Source: Bacillota bacterium (GTDB lineage Bacteria; Bacillota; Clostridia; Lachnospirales; Lachnospiraceae). Taken from it: 64,000 bases of DNA. Position numbers and translations under genes: made by a program. Below, one piece after another: positions 45,391 through 54,393 of the stretch (its first letter is position 1; every line of letters begins with the position of its first letter). Under the pieces are notes generated by a model, which worked only from the letters and a program-made list of their open reading frames with translations, was not told where the DNA came from and did not search any database. Where the stretch lies: positions 186,001 through 250,000 of the forward strand of contig JAEWSH010000061.1 of the NCBI GenBank assembly GCA_023398375.1, read 5' to 3'.

Positions 45391-46677
45391 TTATTTTTTA
45401 TATTTGGCTTTTATCTCATCCCGCTGCTTTGCAAAATCTGCCATGGTTTCATCCAGGGTCTTCTCTCCGAGAAGATATAACTGTACCTGTTCATTAAAAC
45501 TATCATTGATTTCTCCATATCCCTCTTCATTTGGTTGTTCCAAGACCTTCTTTGCATTAAAAAATACAGATACACTATCTCTGCCCGCTGCTTTCATATA
45601 GGCATCTGCCGCACTTTGGCCTGCATAAGCATGAATCATTCCATTTTTAGAATAAATAACAGATCCTTCTTCACCACAAAGGTATTTTAGAAAATCATAT
45701 GCTTCGTCCGGGTGTTTACTATTGGCAGTAATTGCTGCGAACTGGAACTGTCCCCATGTACTGCCTGCTTCTACTCCTTCTGGAACCGGCATCGGAGCTA
45801 CCTGCCAGTTAATATCACATTCCCCTGCTGCCGCATGTTCCAGAAGCATCTGTACACACCATTCTCCGTTTGGCAGCATTGCTGCACGTCCACTTTCGAA
45901 TTCACTGATATAATCAGGATTGGTTGCTACTATTTCTGAATAGCTCATATGCGACTGGTCCTTATTATAAAAACGATCCAATAACTCAAGAGAATAGGAT
46001 ACTTTAGAAAGGTCATCACCATTTACATACTGACCTGCCTGTGTTGCCGCGAACTGATAAATCCAAGGAACCCAGTATCCTCCATAAATTCCTGTTTTGT
46101 CCTTGATATCCTTAGCAATATCTCCATATTCTTCCCATGTAAGCTGCTCCGGATACGGAATCCCTGCCTGATCAAAAATATCTGTATTATAGTAAAGAGC
46201 CCAGCAGGTACTTCTGGTCGGAAGTGCATAGAATTTTTCGTTTATGGAACTACCATTCCACATTTCTCCATACTTACTTGTATCCAGTCCACTTTTTGCA
46301 ATCCTATCCGTGATATCCAGAAGTGCATCGCTGGAAGCATAAGTAGTGACCTGTGCCATACCTCTGATATCCACTAGATCAACATCCGAGTTGCCTGCTA
46401 AAAGGACTTTCAGTTTGTCATCATAATCTTCGCTTGGAATGACCGTCAGATTTACATTTACCTTATCCTGCGAAGCATTATATTCATCCACCACCTGTCG
46501 GATATAACTCTCCTCATCATGCCAGATGTAAAACGCTAAATCTACCTTCCCCCCTGCGGCTTCCTTTTCACCACTTTCACCGGCTGCAGAAGTTGCTGCA
46601 TTACTGGAACCACATCCAGTCAGCAGGCCTCCGATAACTGTCAAAGCCAACAACATTGATAAAACTTTTTTCTTCAT
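45391..46677 (-). CDS. Sugar-binding lipoprotein of the ABC importer
   Basis: This protein of about 428 residues has a lipoprotein signal (VLSMLLALTVIGGLLTGCGSS, lipobox LTGC) and a type 1 solute-binding fold (EESYIRQVVDEYN; LPTRSTCWALYYN; YPEQLTWEEYGDIA). ATG 46677 is chosen for AGGGAGG; the frame opens 13 codons earlier. It precedes the two permeases. A close homologue without the lipobox is encoded upstream (46821-48152), which is probably a sensor form. Confidence 0.93.
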   Translation of the reverse strand: MKKKVLSMLLALTVIGGLLTGCGSSNAATSAAGESGEKEAAGGKVDLAFYIWHDEESYIRQVVDEYNASQDKVNVNLTVIPSEDYDDKLKVLLAGNSDVDLVDIRGMAQVTTYASSDALLDITDRIAKSGLDTSKYGEMWNGSSINEKFYALPTRSTCWALYYNTDIFDQAGIPYPEQLTWEEYGDIAKDIKDKTGIYGGYWVPWIYQFAATQAGQYVNGDDLSKVSYSLELLDRFYNKDQSHMSYSEIVATNPDYISEFESGRAAMLPNGEWCVQMLLEHAAAGECDINWQVAPMPVPEGVEAGSTWGQFQFAAITANSKHPDEAYDFLKYLCGEEGSVIYSKNGMIHAYAGQSAADAYMKAAGRDSVSVFFNAKKVLEQPNEEGYGEINDSFNEQVQLYLLGEKTLDETMADFAKQRDEIKAKYKK

Positions 46678-46729
46678 TATTCTTCCTCCCTGTTCTTTTT
46701 GTAACAATTCAAACAACGCGTTTAGCGCT

Positions 46730-46759
46730 ACTATAAAAATAATAAATAACCCTTTTCAA
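46730..46759 (-). promoter_or_regulatory. Probable promoter of the sugar importer operon
   Basis: On the minus strand TTGAAA (46754-46759) and TATAGT (46730-46735) are separated by 18 bases. An AACGCGTT palindrome lies just downstream, about where a LacI-type operator would sit, but this is weak. Confidence 0.55.
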
Positions 46760-46772
46760 TTAGGAAAGTCAG

Positions 46773-46821
46773 AAAAAAAATCCTCCCAGGGTATCTCATT
46801 CGCCCTGGGAGGATTTTTTTT
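46773..46821. terminator. Bidirectional intrinsic terminator
   Basis: TCCTCCCAGGG and CCCTGGGAGGA form a perfect 11-base stem with eight T/A on each side. It ends the upstream binding-protein-like gene on the minus strand. Confidence 0.92.
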
Positions 46822-48152
46822 CAACCTTTATGTAGTTTTCCCGTTTGCGTTCTTTCCGCAATAATCTCTTTTCGTTCCTTTTCGAATTCTTCCATTGTTT
46901 CATCGAGGCCTTTTTCTCCACACAAGTATTTTTTTGCAAGATTCATAAAAACCTGATTAATGTCATCATACCTATCAAAGACGGGTATTTCCTGTATTCG
47001 AAAAGCATCAAAGAATACTCCAACATTTTTATTTCCTACAGCTTCCTGATAGACCTTACGGATCTCTTCATTACTGTAGGCACTCAGCATCCCATATTCA
47101 GCGTAAATCTTTGCACCGTCTTCTCCGCCCACGTATTTTAAAAATTCAAAAGCGGCTTCTTTTTCCTTACATGTGCTGGTAATACCTGTAAACTGATACT
47201 GTCCCCACGTCGTACCCGGGTTCATTTCCGGATAGATCGGCATGGGTGCTAAATCCCAATCCACTTTAGAAAGACCTTTTTCTTCGTCATCCATAATCAT
47301 TCCTACAAACCATTCACCCATTGGCATCATTGCTGTTCTGCCCTGTTCAAAAATATCCAGCCAGTTTTCCTTTTTCTCCTCTATTTCCCGGATGCCCATA
47401 TGGCTCTTGTCTATATTCATGAACTGATTTAATAGCTCCAGCGATTTTCTTTGGTAAGTCTGATCATCATCATACAGGTAATTCGATCTCTGAATACCAG
47501 TAAAATTAAATGCCCAGGCAGGGATATAACCGCCCCAGATAATTTCTCCTTCGGCATTTACTGTTTTGAGCCTGCAAGCGAGTTCCCTATATTCATCCCA
47601 TGTAAGCTGCCCTGGATAGGGCACTCCCTGCTCCTTAAAAATATCTTTATTATACACGAGTGCCCAACAGGTGCTCCTTGTCGGCATACCATAATATTTA
47701 CTGTTTATAATAATGTTGTTATACATATTTCCATAAACGGTGATATCAATATCACTTTCTAATATATCTTTAGTAATATCCGTCAGCATGCCATCAGCCT
47801 GATATCTTGCCATTTGCGAAATGCCGCGAATTCCGATGACATCTATCTTTTTGCCTGCCTTTAGCAAATCAACAATTTCGTTATCAAACTCATCGCTCAC
47901 AAGTACTTGCATTTCTACCTGAATATCTGGATTGATTGCATTAAAACTATCCACTATGGGACGCATATAGGATTCTTCTTCATCCCACGTATAATAGACG
48001 AGTGTAACAGGACCGCATGAACTGACAGTACTTTTCTCACTGCGGCTGATCCTCTCTTTTTCTCTGATATCAATATAAAAAAATGCAAGGAGACCGAAAA
48101 GGATTATCCCGACTGCCAGAACTACACCAGCTGTTTGTTTGAATTTCTTCAT
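46821..48152 (-). CDS. Membrane-anchored solute-binding protein homologue, probable sensor
   Basis: This 443-residue protein closely parallels the importer lipoprotein (MPTRSTCWALVYN; YPGQLTWDEYREL; PGTTWGQYQF) but has no lipobox. Instead it starts with a single membrane helix (VVLAVGIILFGLLAFFYI). It lies back to back with a kinase gene and is separated from the importer by a terminator. The likely role is to bind the sugar outside and signal to the kinase, which is inference. The start has only a weak ribosome site. Confidence 0.85.
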   Translation of the reverse strand: MKKFKQTAGVVLAVGIILFGLLAFFYIDIREKERISRSEKSTVSSCGPVTLVYYTWDEEESYMRPIVDSFNAINPDIQVEMQVLVSDEFDNEIVDLLKAGKKIDVIGIRGISQMARYQADGMLTDITKDILESDIDITVYGNMYNNIIINSKYYGMPTRSTCWALVYNKDIFKEQGVPYPGQLTWDEYRELACRLKTVNAEGEIIWGGYIPAWAFNFTGIQRSNYLYDDDQTYQRKSLELLNQFMNIDKSHMGIREIEEKKENWLDIFEQGRTAMMPMGEWFVGMIMDDEEKGLSKVDWDLAPMPIYPEMNPGTTWGQYQFTGITSTCKEKEAAFEFLKYVGGEDGAKIYAEYGMLSAYSNEEIRKVYQEAVGNKNVGVFFDAFRIQEIPVFDRYDDINQVFMNLAKKYLCGEKGLDETMEEFEKERKEIIAERTQTGKLHKG

Positions 48153-48322
48153 TCTTTAGTTCCCATCTGCGACCTTTGGCCGCGTACAAATCAAGGGGGT
48201 GAATGTCATTTATTCAACCTTATTCCTATCCCTTTCACAGTTATACCTGTCTTTCTAAATATCATATTCTATGTTCCAAAACAAGGTGGATGATTTTTCA
48301 ACCCCATTTTCCGGCCGCAAGC

Positions 48323-48351
48323 TTGAAAAGACTTTTCTATCAAATTATAAT
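48323..48351 (+). promoter_or_regulatory. Sigma-70 promoter of the sugar-sensing kinase
   Basis: TTGAAA (48323-48328) and TATAAT (48346-48351) are separated by 17 bases, 23 bases before the kinase ATG. The leader is very short. The remaining 170 bases to the divergent gene show no other clear feature. Confidence 0.7.
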
Positions 48352-48374
48352 GGAACTTACAGGGAGGTATTTTC

Positions 48375-49886
48375 ATGTTCTATTTTACTTTTATTTTTCT
48401 TTTTACTTCCATTTTTTTACTTACAAAAGACAAATCAAGTATTTCTACTAAATATTTGATTTATATCATGGCCTCCTATACGATCGCACTTTACTCCATG
48501 ATGTTCTATCTATCCAAGGATACTTATTATTATAACACAGTATACAACTATTTTTCTTTACCTCCTTCCATGTGGAAAATTATGATGTTCTCAAATATAA
48601 AACGGGAATTTCTGATTGTTGTCATGAATTTTGCCAGCTTATGTGTATTATATTTTGGTATTTGTTTTGCATTTTCTTTTCAAATATTTGAAAATCCTAG
48701 ACCTCTTTATTTTGTCAAAACATCCATTGCATTCCTGCTGGTCTTAGAATTTTTATTTTATCTCCCTTATACAACTAAAAATATTTATTTAAAACTTTAT
48801 CCTAATTATCTTACCTTTACACAGTTTTTCGAATTATCCGAAAAAATACATATTCTCACAACTGCATTAAATATGGGTATTGTATTGGCAAGTATCCTGA
48901 GCTTACTTTTTTCTTATCATAAGGCTTCTCCGCTACGTATGATCCGGCTGCATATTTTTGCGGTAGGATTCTGCTATACTTTAGTCATGATTTCGTATTT
49001 TTTTATTTTTGGTACTTTCCCAAGAGTTCTTATAAAAGTTTCCAAAATAGCAGGAGGCGCAGTCACATTTCTTTCCATTCCGCTCAATCAGAAAAAAAAT
49101 GTCAATCAGGTCTTTCCTTTTTATCTTATGATCACCTTCTTATTGATTGGATACAGCCTATATCGTTTTTCTACTGTCAATCGCAAAATTACACAGCAGA
49201 CATTTTCTCTCTCAAAGGAAATCGCCGCTTCCGATACCACATCAAAGGTATTCTGTCATTATATGAAAAATGAATTACTGGCGATCCAGTCTGAAGTAGA
49301 ATTACTTCAGATTTCCGGTAAAGACAATGTTTCCCAGAAAAATGTAATAAAGCGCTGTGAGAACCTGTATGACCGGCTTGACAGTATTCACAAAAGCACA
49401 AAACCCTCGGAGCTCTGCCTCACAGAGGTAAATCTTTATCATTACATAGAAGGAATTTTATCCCACCTGTCCCATGAGTTAAAAGGCTATCATGTCGAAT
49501 TGAAAACAGATGTTCCGTCCCTTACGGTCATGCTCGATACTAATTATTTTGAACAGGCCATGCATAATATTTTTACAAATGCACTGGATTCAATGAGTGC
49601 GCTTCCTTTAGAACGTAAAAATCTAAATATTTTAATCCAGCCAGTAAATAACTGGGTGGCAATCTTAATCAAAGACAATGGAATCGGTATCTCTAAAGAT
49701 AATATAGGAAAGATCTTTGATCCTTTTTATAGTTCCGCTCCTGTTGCAAAACACTGGGGAATGGGACTTTCACTGACCCACAAGATTATATCTGCACACG
49801 AGGGCTATATTGAGGCAGAAAGTCAGGAAAATGTCGGTACCACAATAAAAATCATGCTGCCCCGATTGATATATCTTAAGAATTAA
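48375..49886 (+). CDS. Multi-helix membrane histidine kinase
   Basis: This 503-residue kinase has about seven or eight membrane helices in its first 265 residues and no separate extracellular domain. The phosphate-accepting His295 is in FCHYMKNELLAIQSEV. The ATPase part has the N-box NIFTNALDSM, G1 DNGIGI and G2 WGMGLSL. A strong AGGGAGG lies before the ATG. It is divergent from the membrane-bound binding protein and next to its response regulator. Sensing may require that binding protein. Confidence 0.88.
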   Translation: MFYFTFIFLFTSIFLLTKDKSSISTKYLIYIMASYTIALYSMMFYLSKDTYYYNTVYNYFSLPPSMWKIMMFSNIKREFLIVVMNFASLCVLYFGICFAFSFQIFENPRPLYFVKTSIAFLLVLEFLFYLPYTTKNIYLKLYPNYLTFTQFFELSEKIHILTTALNMGIVLASILSLLFSYHKASPLRMIRLHIFAVGFCYTLVMISYFFIFGTFPRVLIKVSKIAGGAVTFLSIPLNQKKNVNQVFPFYLMITFLLIGYSLYRFSTVNRKITQQTFSLSKEIAASDTTSKVFCHYMKNELLAIQSEVELLQISGKDNVSQKNVIKRCENLYDRLDSIHKSTKPSELCLTEVNLYHYIEGILSHLSHELKGYHVELKTDVPSLTVMLDTNYFEQAMHNIFTNALDSMSALPLERKNLNILIQPVNNWVAILIKDNGIGISKDNIGKIFDPFYSSAPVAKHWGMGLSLTHKIISAHEGYIEAESQENVGTTIKIMLPRLIYLKN

Positions 49887-49937
49887 TGATATGATATGCT
49901 TACTGTTCATTTCAACTGTAAAGGAGTCTAGATAACT

Positions 49938-50618
49938 ATGATAAAAGTGCTGATAGTAGATGACATTGATCCGATTGCCAAGCGATATGAGGCGATATTA
50001 AAAAAGGATGGGGATATTGAAGTTGTTGCATGCGTACAGAGTGGCTATGAAGCCGTCATGATGGCCGCCCTGCATAAACCAGATGTCATTCTGATGGATG
50101 TGGAAATGGAGACACGGACAGCAGGGCTGGATGCTTCCAGACAGATTCTGGAGAAGCTGCCTGAAACCAAAATTATTATTTTGACAGTCTACGAAGATGA
50201 CGAAACAGTATTTGCTGCCTTTCAGCTGGGAGTTACAGACTATTTTCTAAAGAATTCAGCCCCTTCTGAAATCATAACGTGTGTAAAAGATGCTTACAAT
50301 GGCATGTCACCGATACGCCCTGCTATCGCCCAGAAAATCCGCAGGGAATTTCAACGTGTAAAAAACAACGAAGACAGCTTTTTCTATTGCCTGCAGATCG
50401 TTACACAAATGACCCAGACAGAACTCGACGTGCTGGATCTGATGTGCCAGGGCTATTCACGTTCCCAGATATGTGAGATCCGCTGTGTAGAACTTTCTAC
50501 CGTCAAAACACAGATACACAGTATCTTAAAAAAATTCAATAAGGATTCCATGAGCCAAGTCGTTTCGCTTGTCAATAAGCTGCAGATCATGGACTATTTA
50601 AGAAAGGGACGAGTCTAA
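49938..50618 (+). CDS. Response regulator with LuxR/NarL-type output
   Basis: This 226-residue regulator has a REC domain (VLIVDDIDPIA, phospho-Asp54 in LMDVEM, Thr/Lys switch in ILTVYE and FLKNSA) and a C-terminal helix-turn-helix (LDLMCQGYSRSQICEI, VELSTVKTQIHSILKK). It follows its kinase by 51 bases with AAAGGAG before the ATG. It probably controls the GH5/GH42 importer operon. Confidence 0.92.
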   Translation: MIKVLIVDDIDPIAKRYEAILKKDGDIEVVACVQSGYEAVMMAALHKPDVILMDVEMETRTAGLDASRQILEKLPETKIIILTVYEDDETVFAAFQLGVTDYFLKNSAPSEIITCVKDAYNGMSPIRPAIAQKIRREFQRVKNNEDSFFYCLQIVTQMTQTELDVLDLMCQGYSRSQICEIRCVELSTVKTQIHSILKKFNKDSMSQVVSLVNKLQIMDYLRKGRV

Positions 50619-50694
50619 CTAAACAACAACTCTACTGCTCCAAATCAACGACCCGGGGGTGCCGCTTTCCTTCGCTTTATATAAAGCTTTTTCA

Positions 50695-52302
50695 CTAGTC
50701 ATCCGGCAATGAACGAACGATTTCATGGATATCATCTATATGATCCATCATCACATCTACAATCACAGGCGAGAACTGATGACCTCTTTCCTTTTTTATA
50801 TAATTGAGCACATCCTCAAATTTCCATTTTTCCTTATAACAGCGTTTCGAAAGCAATGCATCAAAAACATCTGCAACTGCAACAATCTCACACTCCTGCG
50901 GAATTTCTCCTCCCTTTCTTCCCTCCGGATAACCCGTTCCGTCATAGCGCTCGTGATGGTAAAGTGCAATTTTTGCTGCCAGATTCAGAATAGGAAGCTT
51001 TGAGTCCTTAAATATATTATAACCAATTACTGTATGTGTCTTCATGTTTTCAAATTCATCGGCAGTCAGCTTTCCCGGTTTTAGCAAAATAGAATCTGAT
51101 ATCCCGATCTTTCCAACATCATGCATGGCACTTGCAAGAGAAATAGCATGAACAGTCTCCTTATCATATCCTAAATTTTCTGCGATAAGACTGCATATCC
51201 GGGAAACACGTTTGAGATGATTGGCTGTAGAATCTGAACGGTTCTCGACAATTTCACTCACTCTGAAAATCAATTCTCTCTGTGTTTCGTCAGCATTCAT
51301 ATCTATGATGAAATTGTCAATCGCAAGGGAGAAGTTGGTCAGGAACAGTTTGATCAGCTCTATATTTTCATTGCTGACACCCGCTTCAAGTACAATGTAA
51401 TTCTTCACCTGTCTGTCAATATTCTGTTTATAGATACCAAGGAAATTTCCTTTGCGTACTACCATCTCTGCTGCTGTAGAATTCTCAAAATGCGCGATCA
51501 GATCCTGCAGATCAGGAGGACAGGCCGCCAGATTCAATTCTTTTCCGATCATCTTTTCATACTTTCCTGTTCCTGCCAGTATCTGCGCCGAATCCATGAT
51601 TTTGATAAAAGCCAGACCATCCATGGCATATTTATCGTCTCTGACATAAAAGGAATCTACTTCCACATCATAAAGTGCAATTACCTGATGAAGCATACCA
51701 TTCAGAAATTCTGTAAAGGAGTGATATTTAAATAGATCCTGTGATGCATGGATCACTCGATGCAGACCTTCTTTATGGCGGTTAAGTGCTTTGATATTTT
51801 TATGTGCCCGTAGGCATACATACATGGTACTGATCAGCTTCTGTACCGTAAGTTCCGCTTTTGCCTTATAATCGTCTATCTCATAATCGACAATTATTTT
51901 TTCCTCAGGCGCAGCGCCCGGCTGCCCTGTTCGCAAAATAATGCGGATCAGATTATTGTTCATCTCATTTCGTATGAACTTCACGATCTTCAGACCAGAG
52001 TCCGCGCTTTCCATCACTACATCCAGTAAGATGATCGCCGCATCGGGATTTTTTTTCAGTATTTCTATTGTCTCCTTTTCAGAATAAGCATCCAAAAATT
52101 CCACTCCGGAACTTTCCATCTGAAAACCCTTTAACACAAGTTTTGTCATTCTGTGGATTTCCTCGTCATCATCCGAAATGATCACCTTATATGGAAGCTT
52201 TGTCAATTCGTTCTTTTTTGGAACTTTTGGATCGTCCTTCAAATCCATAAAATCCAATTTCAAGTTCTCTTCATTCAGTTCAATATATTCCCCTTTGTTC
52301 AC
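50695..52302 (-). CDS. REC-DUF3369-HD-GYP response regulator (cyclic-di-GMP phosphodiesterase type)
   Basis: This 535-residue protein has a REC domain (about 38-160, phospho-Asp94 in ILLDVVM), a DUF3369 sensor region (about 165-320) and an HD-GYP domain (about 350-520) with MHDVGKIGI, HHERYDGTGYP and the full GYP triad. HD-GYP proteins usually degrade cyclic di-GMP. It overlaps the upstream kinase by 4 bases (ATGA), so the kinase is its partner. The output could switch motility and surface growth; the flagellar genes lie 25 kb away. Confidence 0.92.
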   Translation of the reverse strand: MNKGEYIELNEENLKLDFMDLKDDPKVPKKNELTKLPYKVIISDDDEEIHRMTKLVLKGFQMESSGVEFLDAYSEKETIEILKKNPDAAIILLDVVMESADSGLKIVKFIRNEMNNNLIRIILRTGQPGAAPEEKIIVDYEIDDYKAKAELTVQKLISTMYVCLRAHKNIKALNRHKEGLHRVIHASQDLFKYHSFTEFLNGMLHQVIALYDVEVDSFYVRDDKYAMDGLAFIKIMDSAQILAGTGKYEKMIGKELNLAACPPDLQDLIAHFENSTAAEMVVRKGNFLGIYKQNIDRQVKNYIVLEAGVSNENIELIKLFLTNFSLAIDNFIIDMNADETQRELIFRVSEIVENRSDSTANHLKRVSRICSLIAENLGYDKETVHAISLASAMHDVGKIGISDSILLKPGKLTADEFENMKTHTVIGYNIFKDSKLPILNLAAKIALYHHERYDGTGYPEGRKGGEIPQECEIVAVADVFDALLSKRCYKEKWKFEDVLNYIKKERGHQFSPVIVDVMMDHIDDIHEIVRSLPDD

Positions 52303-54203
52303 TTTTTATCCCCCTCTATCGGTATCGTAATTATGAATCTTAACCCTTTACCCTCGTCACTTTCAACTTCAATTCTTCCATTGAGCTTTTTCGTGACAAG
52401 ATTATACACAATACTAAGTCCTAAACCGCTGCCGCCGCATTCTTTATTCGTCGTATAAAATGGTGTAAAAAGATGACTTTTCTGTTCTGCTTTTAATCCG
52501 CACCCATTATCTTCATAGGTAAGTAAAAATTGATGATTTCTCCTCTCCCCGCGTATGATCATTTTTCCATTTTCTGTATCCTTAAATGCATGTGTCAAAG
52601 AATTCATAATGAAATTCGTTATGATCTGAGCAATGGCGCCCGGATAACTTTTTAGTTTCACATCTTCATCACAGATTACCTCAATGGCATGTCCGGTATT
52701 TTTATATTCATGCACCAGACTTATAACTATGCCCTGCAAGTATTGGCAGACCAAAAATTCTTCCATACTTTCGTTCGTCTGATCCACCGCAATTTTCTTA
52801 AAACTCTGAATGATATTGCTTCCGCGTTCCAGATTGAACTGTAAAAGATCTAAACTGTCATTCATCATATTCATATATGCTAACAGATCTTGTTTTGTAA
52901 AACTTCCTTCGACCAGAGCACGTCTGCATTCATTATTGATTTTCTGCATATAAGAAGATGTCGTGACACCAATACCAAGAGGTGTATTGACTTCGTGTGC
53001 CACTCCTGCCACCAGGTTGCCCAATGCAGCCATTTTTTCATCCTCGTCAAGCCGCTGCTGATGGTATTTCAGCGAATGCACCATTTTATTGATATCAGAA
53101 GCAAGTGCACCTATTTCATTTTTATTCGGGATGTCGATCTCTACATCAAGTGAACCCTCTGCGATTATCGCCATATCCTTTTGAATCTTCAATACCGGAG
53201 TGAGCACATGCCTGTTGATCTGCCTGAATGTAATAAAAATGCATAGACATATCAGAATCAAAAATAAAATGACCAGCATGATAATACTGGTATACTCCGT
53301 CTGTTTTTGGAATACGATGACCGACCATTCACCAGAAATCCCCGGAAGGCTGATCGGCTGATAAGCGCATGCAATGATATCATTTCCTTCCTTGAACTGA
53401 AATGACTGTGTTTTCAGATCCAGCGCATTGGAAATGATCTTTTTCATAGTCTCTGACAAATTTATTTTTTCGATACTGGTCATGATCTGACCATGATCAT
53501 CCAAGGTATAATGACCATTTTCATCCAGTACAACTGTACGCTTCGTGCCTTCAACATAATTGATATATTCACCTTCACTTAGGTCAGAACTGGTAAGAAC
53601 GGTCCCTTTTTTGTCCATGACAATATAGAAAATGTTCTCATCCCAGTACTTGCCGATCGTCTGTTGAATGAAATTCAACTTCAGGTCTGCGCCATAAATA
53701 CCCACCATCTCATTGTCCTGATACATCGGTAAAAAAATCGACGTCACGAGCTCATTATGATTCACAGAAATATAAGCATCACTGACAAAGCCTGCCGCAC
53801 TCTTCTGCAAGCGGCGGAACCACCACCTGTCAGAACGGTCAGCAAGTTCTCCGCTTGAACGGATGGTCTGCCTGCCGGTCATGTCCTGCACATAGATCAT
53901 ACTAAAATAAGGAGACTGATTGACAAAATCCTCTAAAATCTCTCTGCCCGCCTCATTTCCATTGATAATGTCTTTATTTTGGGTCAATAATAGCGATTCA
54001 TTGTATGCACCCCGAATAAGCTCATTTACGTTAGTCGCAATTGATACGGCAAGTGCTTCTGTCGTATACAACGTTTTTTCATGAAGCTTATTGTAAATGA
54101 GCATTGTATTGGATATCTGAAGAATAGCAAACGGAACACTTATCAGCAGAATCACTGTAATAATTATGCGAACCCTTATCGAATAGAAAAAAGATTTCTT
54201 CAT
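52299..54203 (-). CDS. Cache-HAMP sensor histidine kinase
   Basis: This 634-residue kinase has an N-terminal helix (residues 12-32), an extracellular double-Cache-like domain (about 40-295, including DRWWFRRLQ and GIYGADLKLNFI), a second helix (about 305-326), a HAMP domain, the H-box VAHEVNTPLG (His403) and an ATPase with NFIMNSLTHAF, DNGCGL and GSGLGLSI. It passes signal to the HD-GYP regulator it overlaps. The ligand is unknown; Cache domains often bind small acids or amino acids. GGGGGAGG precedes the ATG. Confidence 0.93.
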   Translation of the reverse strand: MKKSFFYSIRVRIIITVILLISVPFAILQISNTMLIYNKLHEKTLYTTEALAVSIATNVNELIRGAYNESLLLTQNKDIINGNEAGREILEDFVNQSPYFSMIYVQDMTGRQTIRSSGELADRSDRWWFRRLQKSAAGFVSDAYISVNHNELVTSIFLPMYQDNEMVGIYGADLKLNFIQQTIGKYWDENIFYIVMDKKGTVLTSSDLSEGEYINYVEGTKRTVVLDENGHYTLDDHGQIMTSIEKINLSETMKKIISNALDLKTQSFQFKEGNDIIACAYQPISLPGISGEWSVIVFQKQTEYTSIIMLVILFLILICLCIFITFRQINRHVLTPVLKIQKDMAIIAEGSLDVEIDIPNKNEIGALASDINKMVHSLKYHQQRLDEDEKMAALGNLVAGVAHEVNTPLGIGVTTSSYMQKINNECRRALVEGSFTKQDLLAYMNMMNDSLDLLQFNLERGSNIIQSFKKIAVDQTNESMEEFLVCQYLQGIVISLVHEYKNTGHAIEVICDEDVKLKSYPGAIAQIITNFIMNSLTHAFKDTENGKMIIRGERRNHQFLLTYEDNGCGLKAEQKSHLFTPFYTTNKECGGSGLGLSIVYNLVTKKLNGRIEVESDEGKGLRFIITIPIEGDKK

Positions 54204-54286
54204 AACCTCCCCCGATCCGGCAAAAATAATCCTTTATCTCGACAATTTTCATTATATTTTATTTATTTTTTATATTAATCTTAATT

Positions 54287-54300
54287 TTGACAAAAGTCAA
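54287..54300. repeat. Small palindrome upstream of the Cache kinase
   Basis: TTGAC and GTCAA are perfect arms around AAAA, about 85 bases before the kinase start. It could be an operator or a -35 region. The 190-base gap to the next gene has little else besides the hairpin at 54328-54356. Confidence 0.25.
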
Positions 54301-54327
54301 ATGAGTTATCTGTACATTAATAGATCT

Positions 54328-54356
54328 ATTCGAAAATTTAAATATAATTTTCGAAT
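54328..54356. other. Hairpin after the alcohol dehydrogenase gene
   Basis: ATTCGAAAATT and its exact complement form an 11-base stem around 7 bases, extended by ATC/GAT. It follows the dehydrogenase stop on the minus strand without a T-run. It is possibly a weak terminator. Confidence 0.4.
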
Positions 54357-54393
54357 GGATCCAATTCATGTTTATTTGATAACACACCGAATT

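Noticed and set aside
48203..48451. Plus-strand 82-residue ORF with a GGGGG site before the kinase
   Set aside because: It starts upstream of the kinase promoter, overlaps the kinase start in another frame, and its composition is low-complexity aromatic; it is probably not coding.
50660..50694. Terminator between the convergent regulator genes
   Set aside because: GCTTTATATAAAGC with a T-run is a palindrome with almost no loop; too weak to call.
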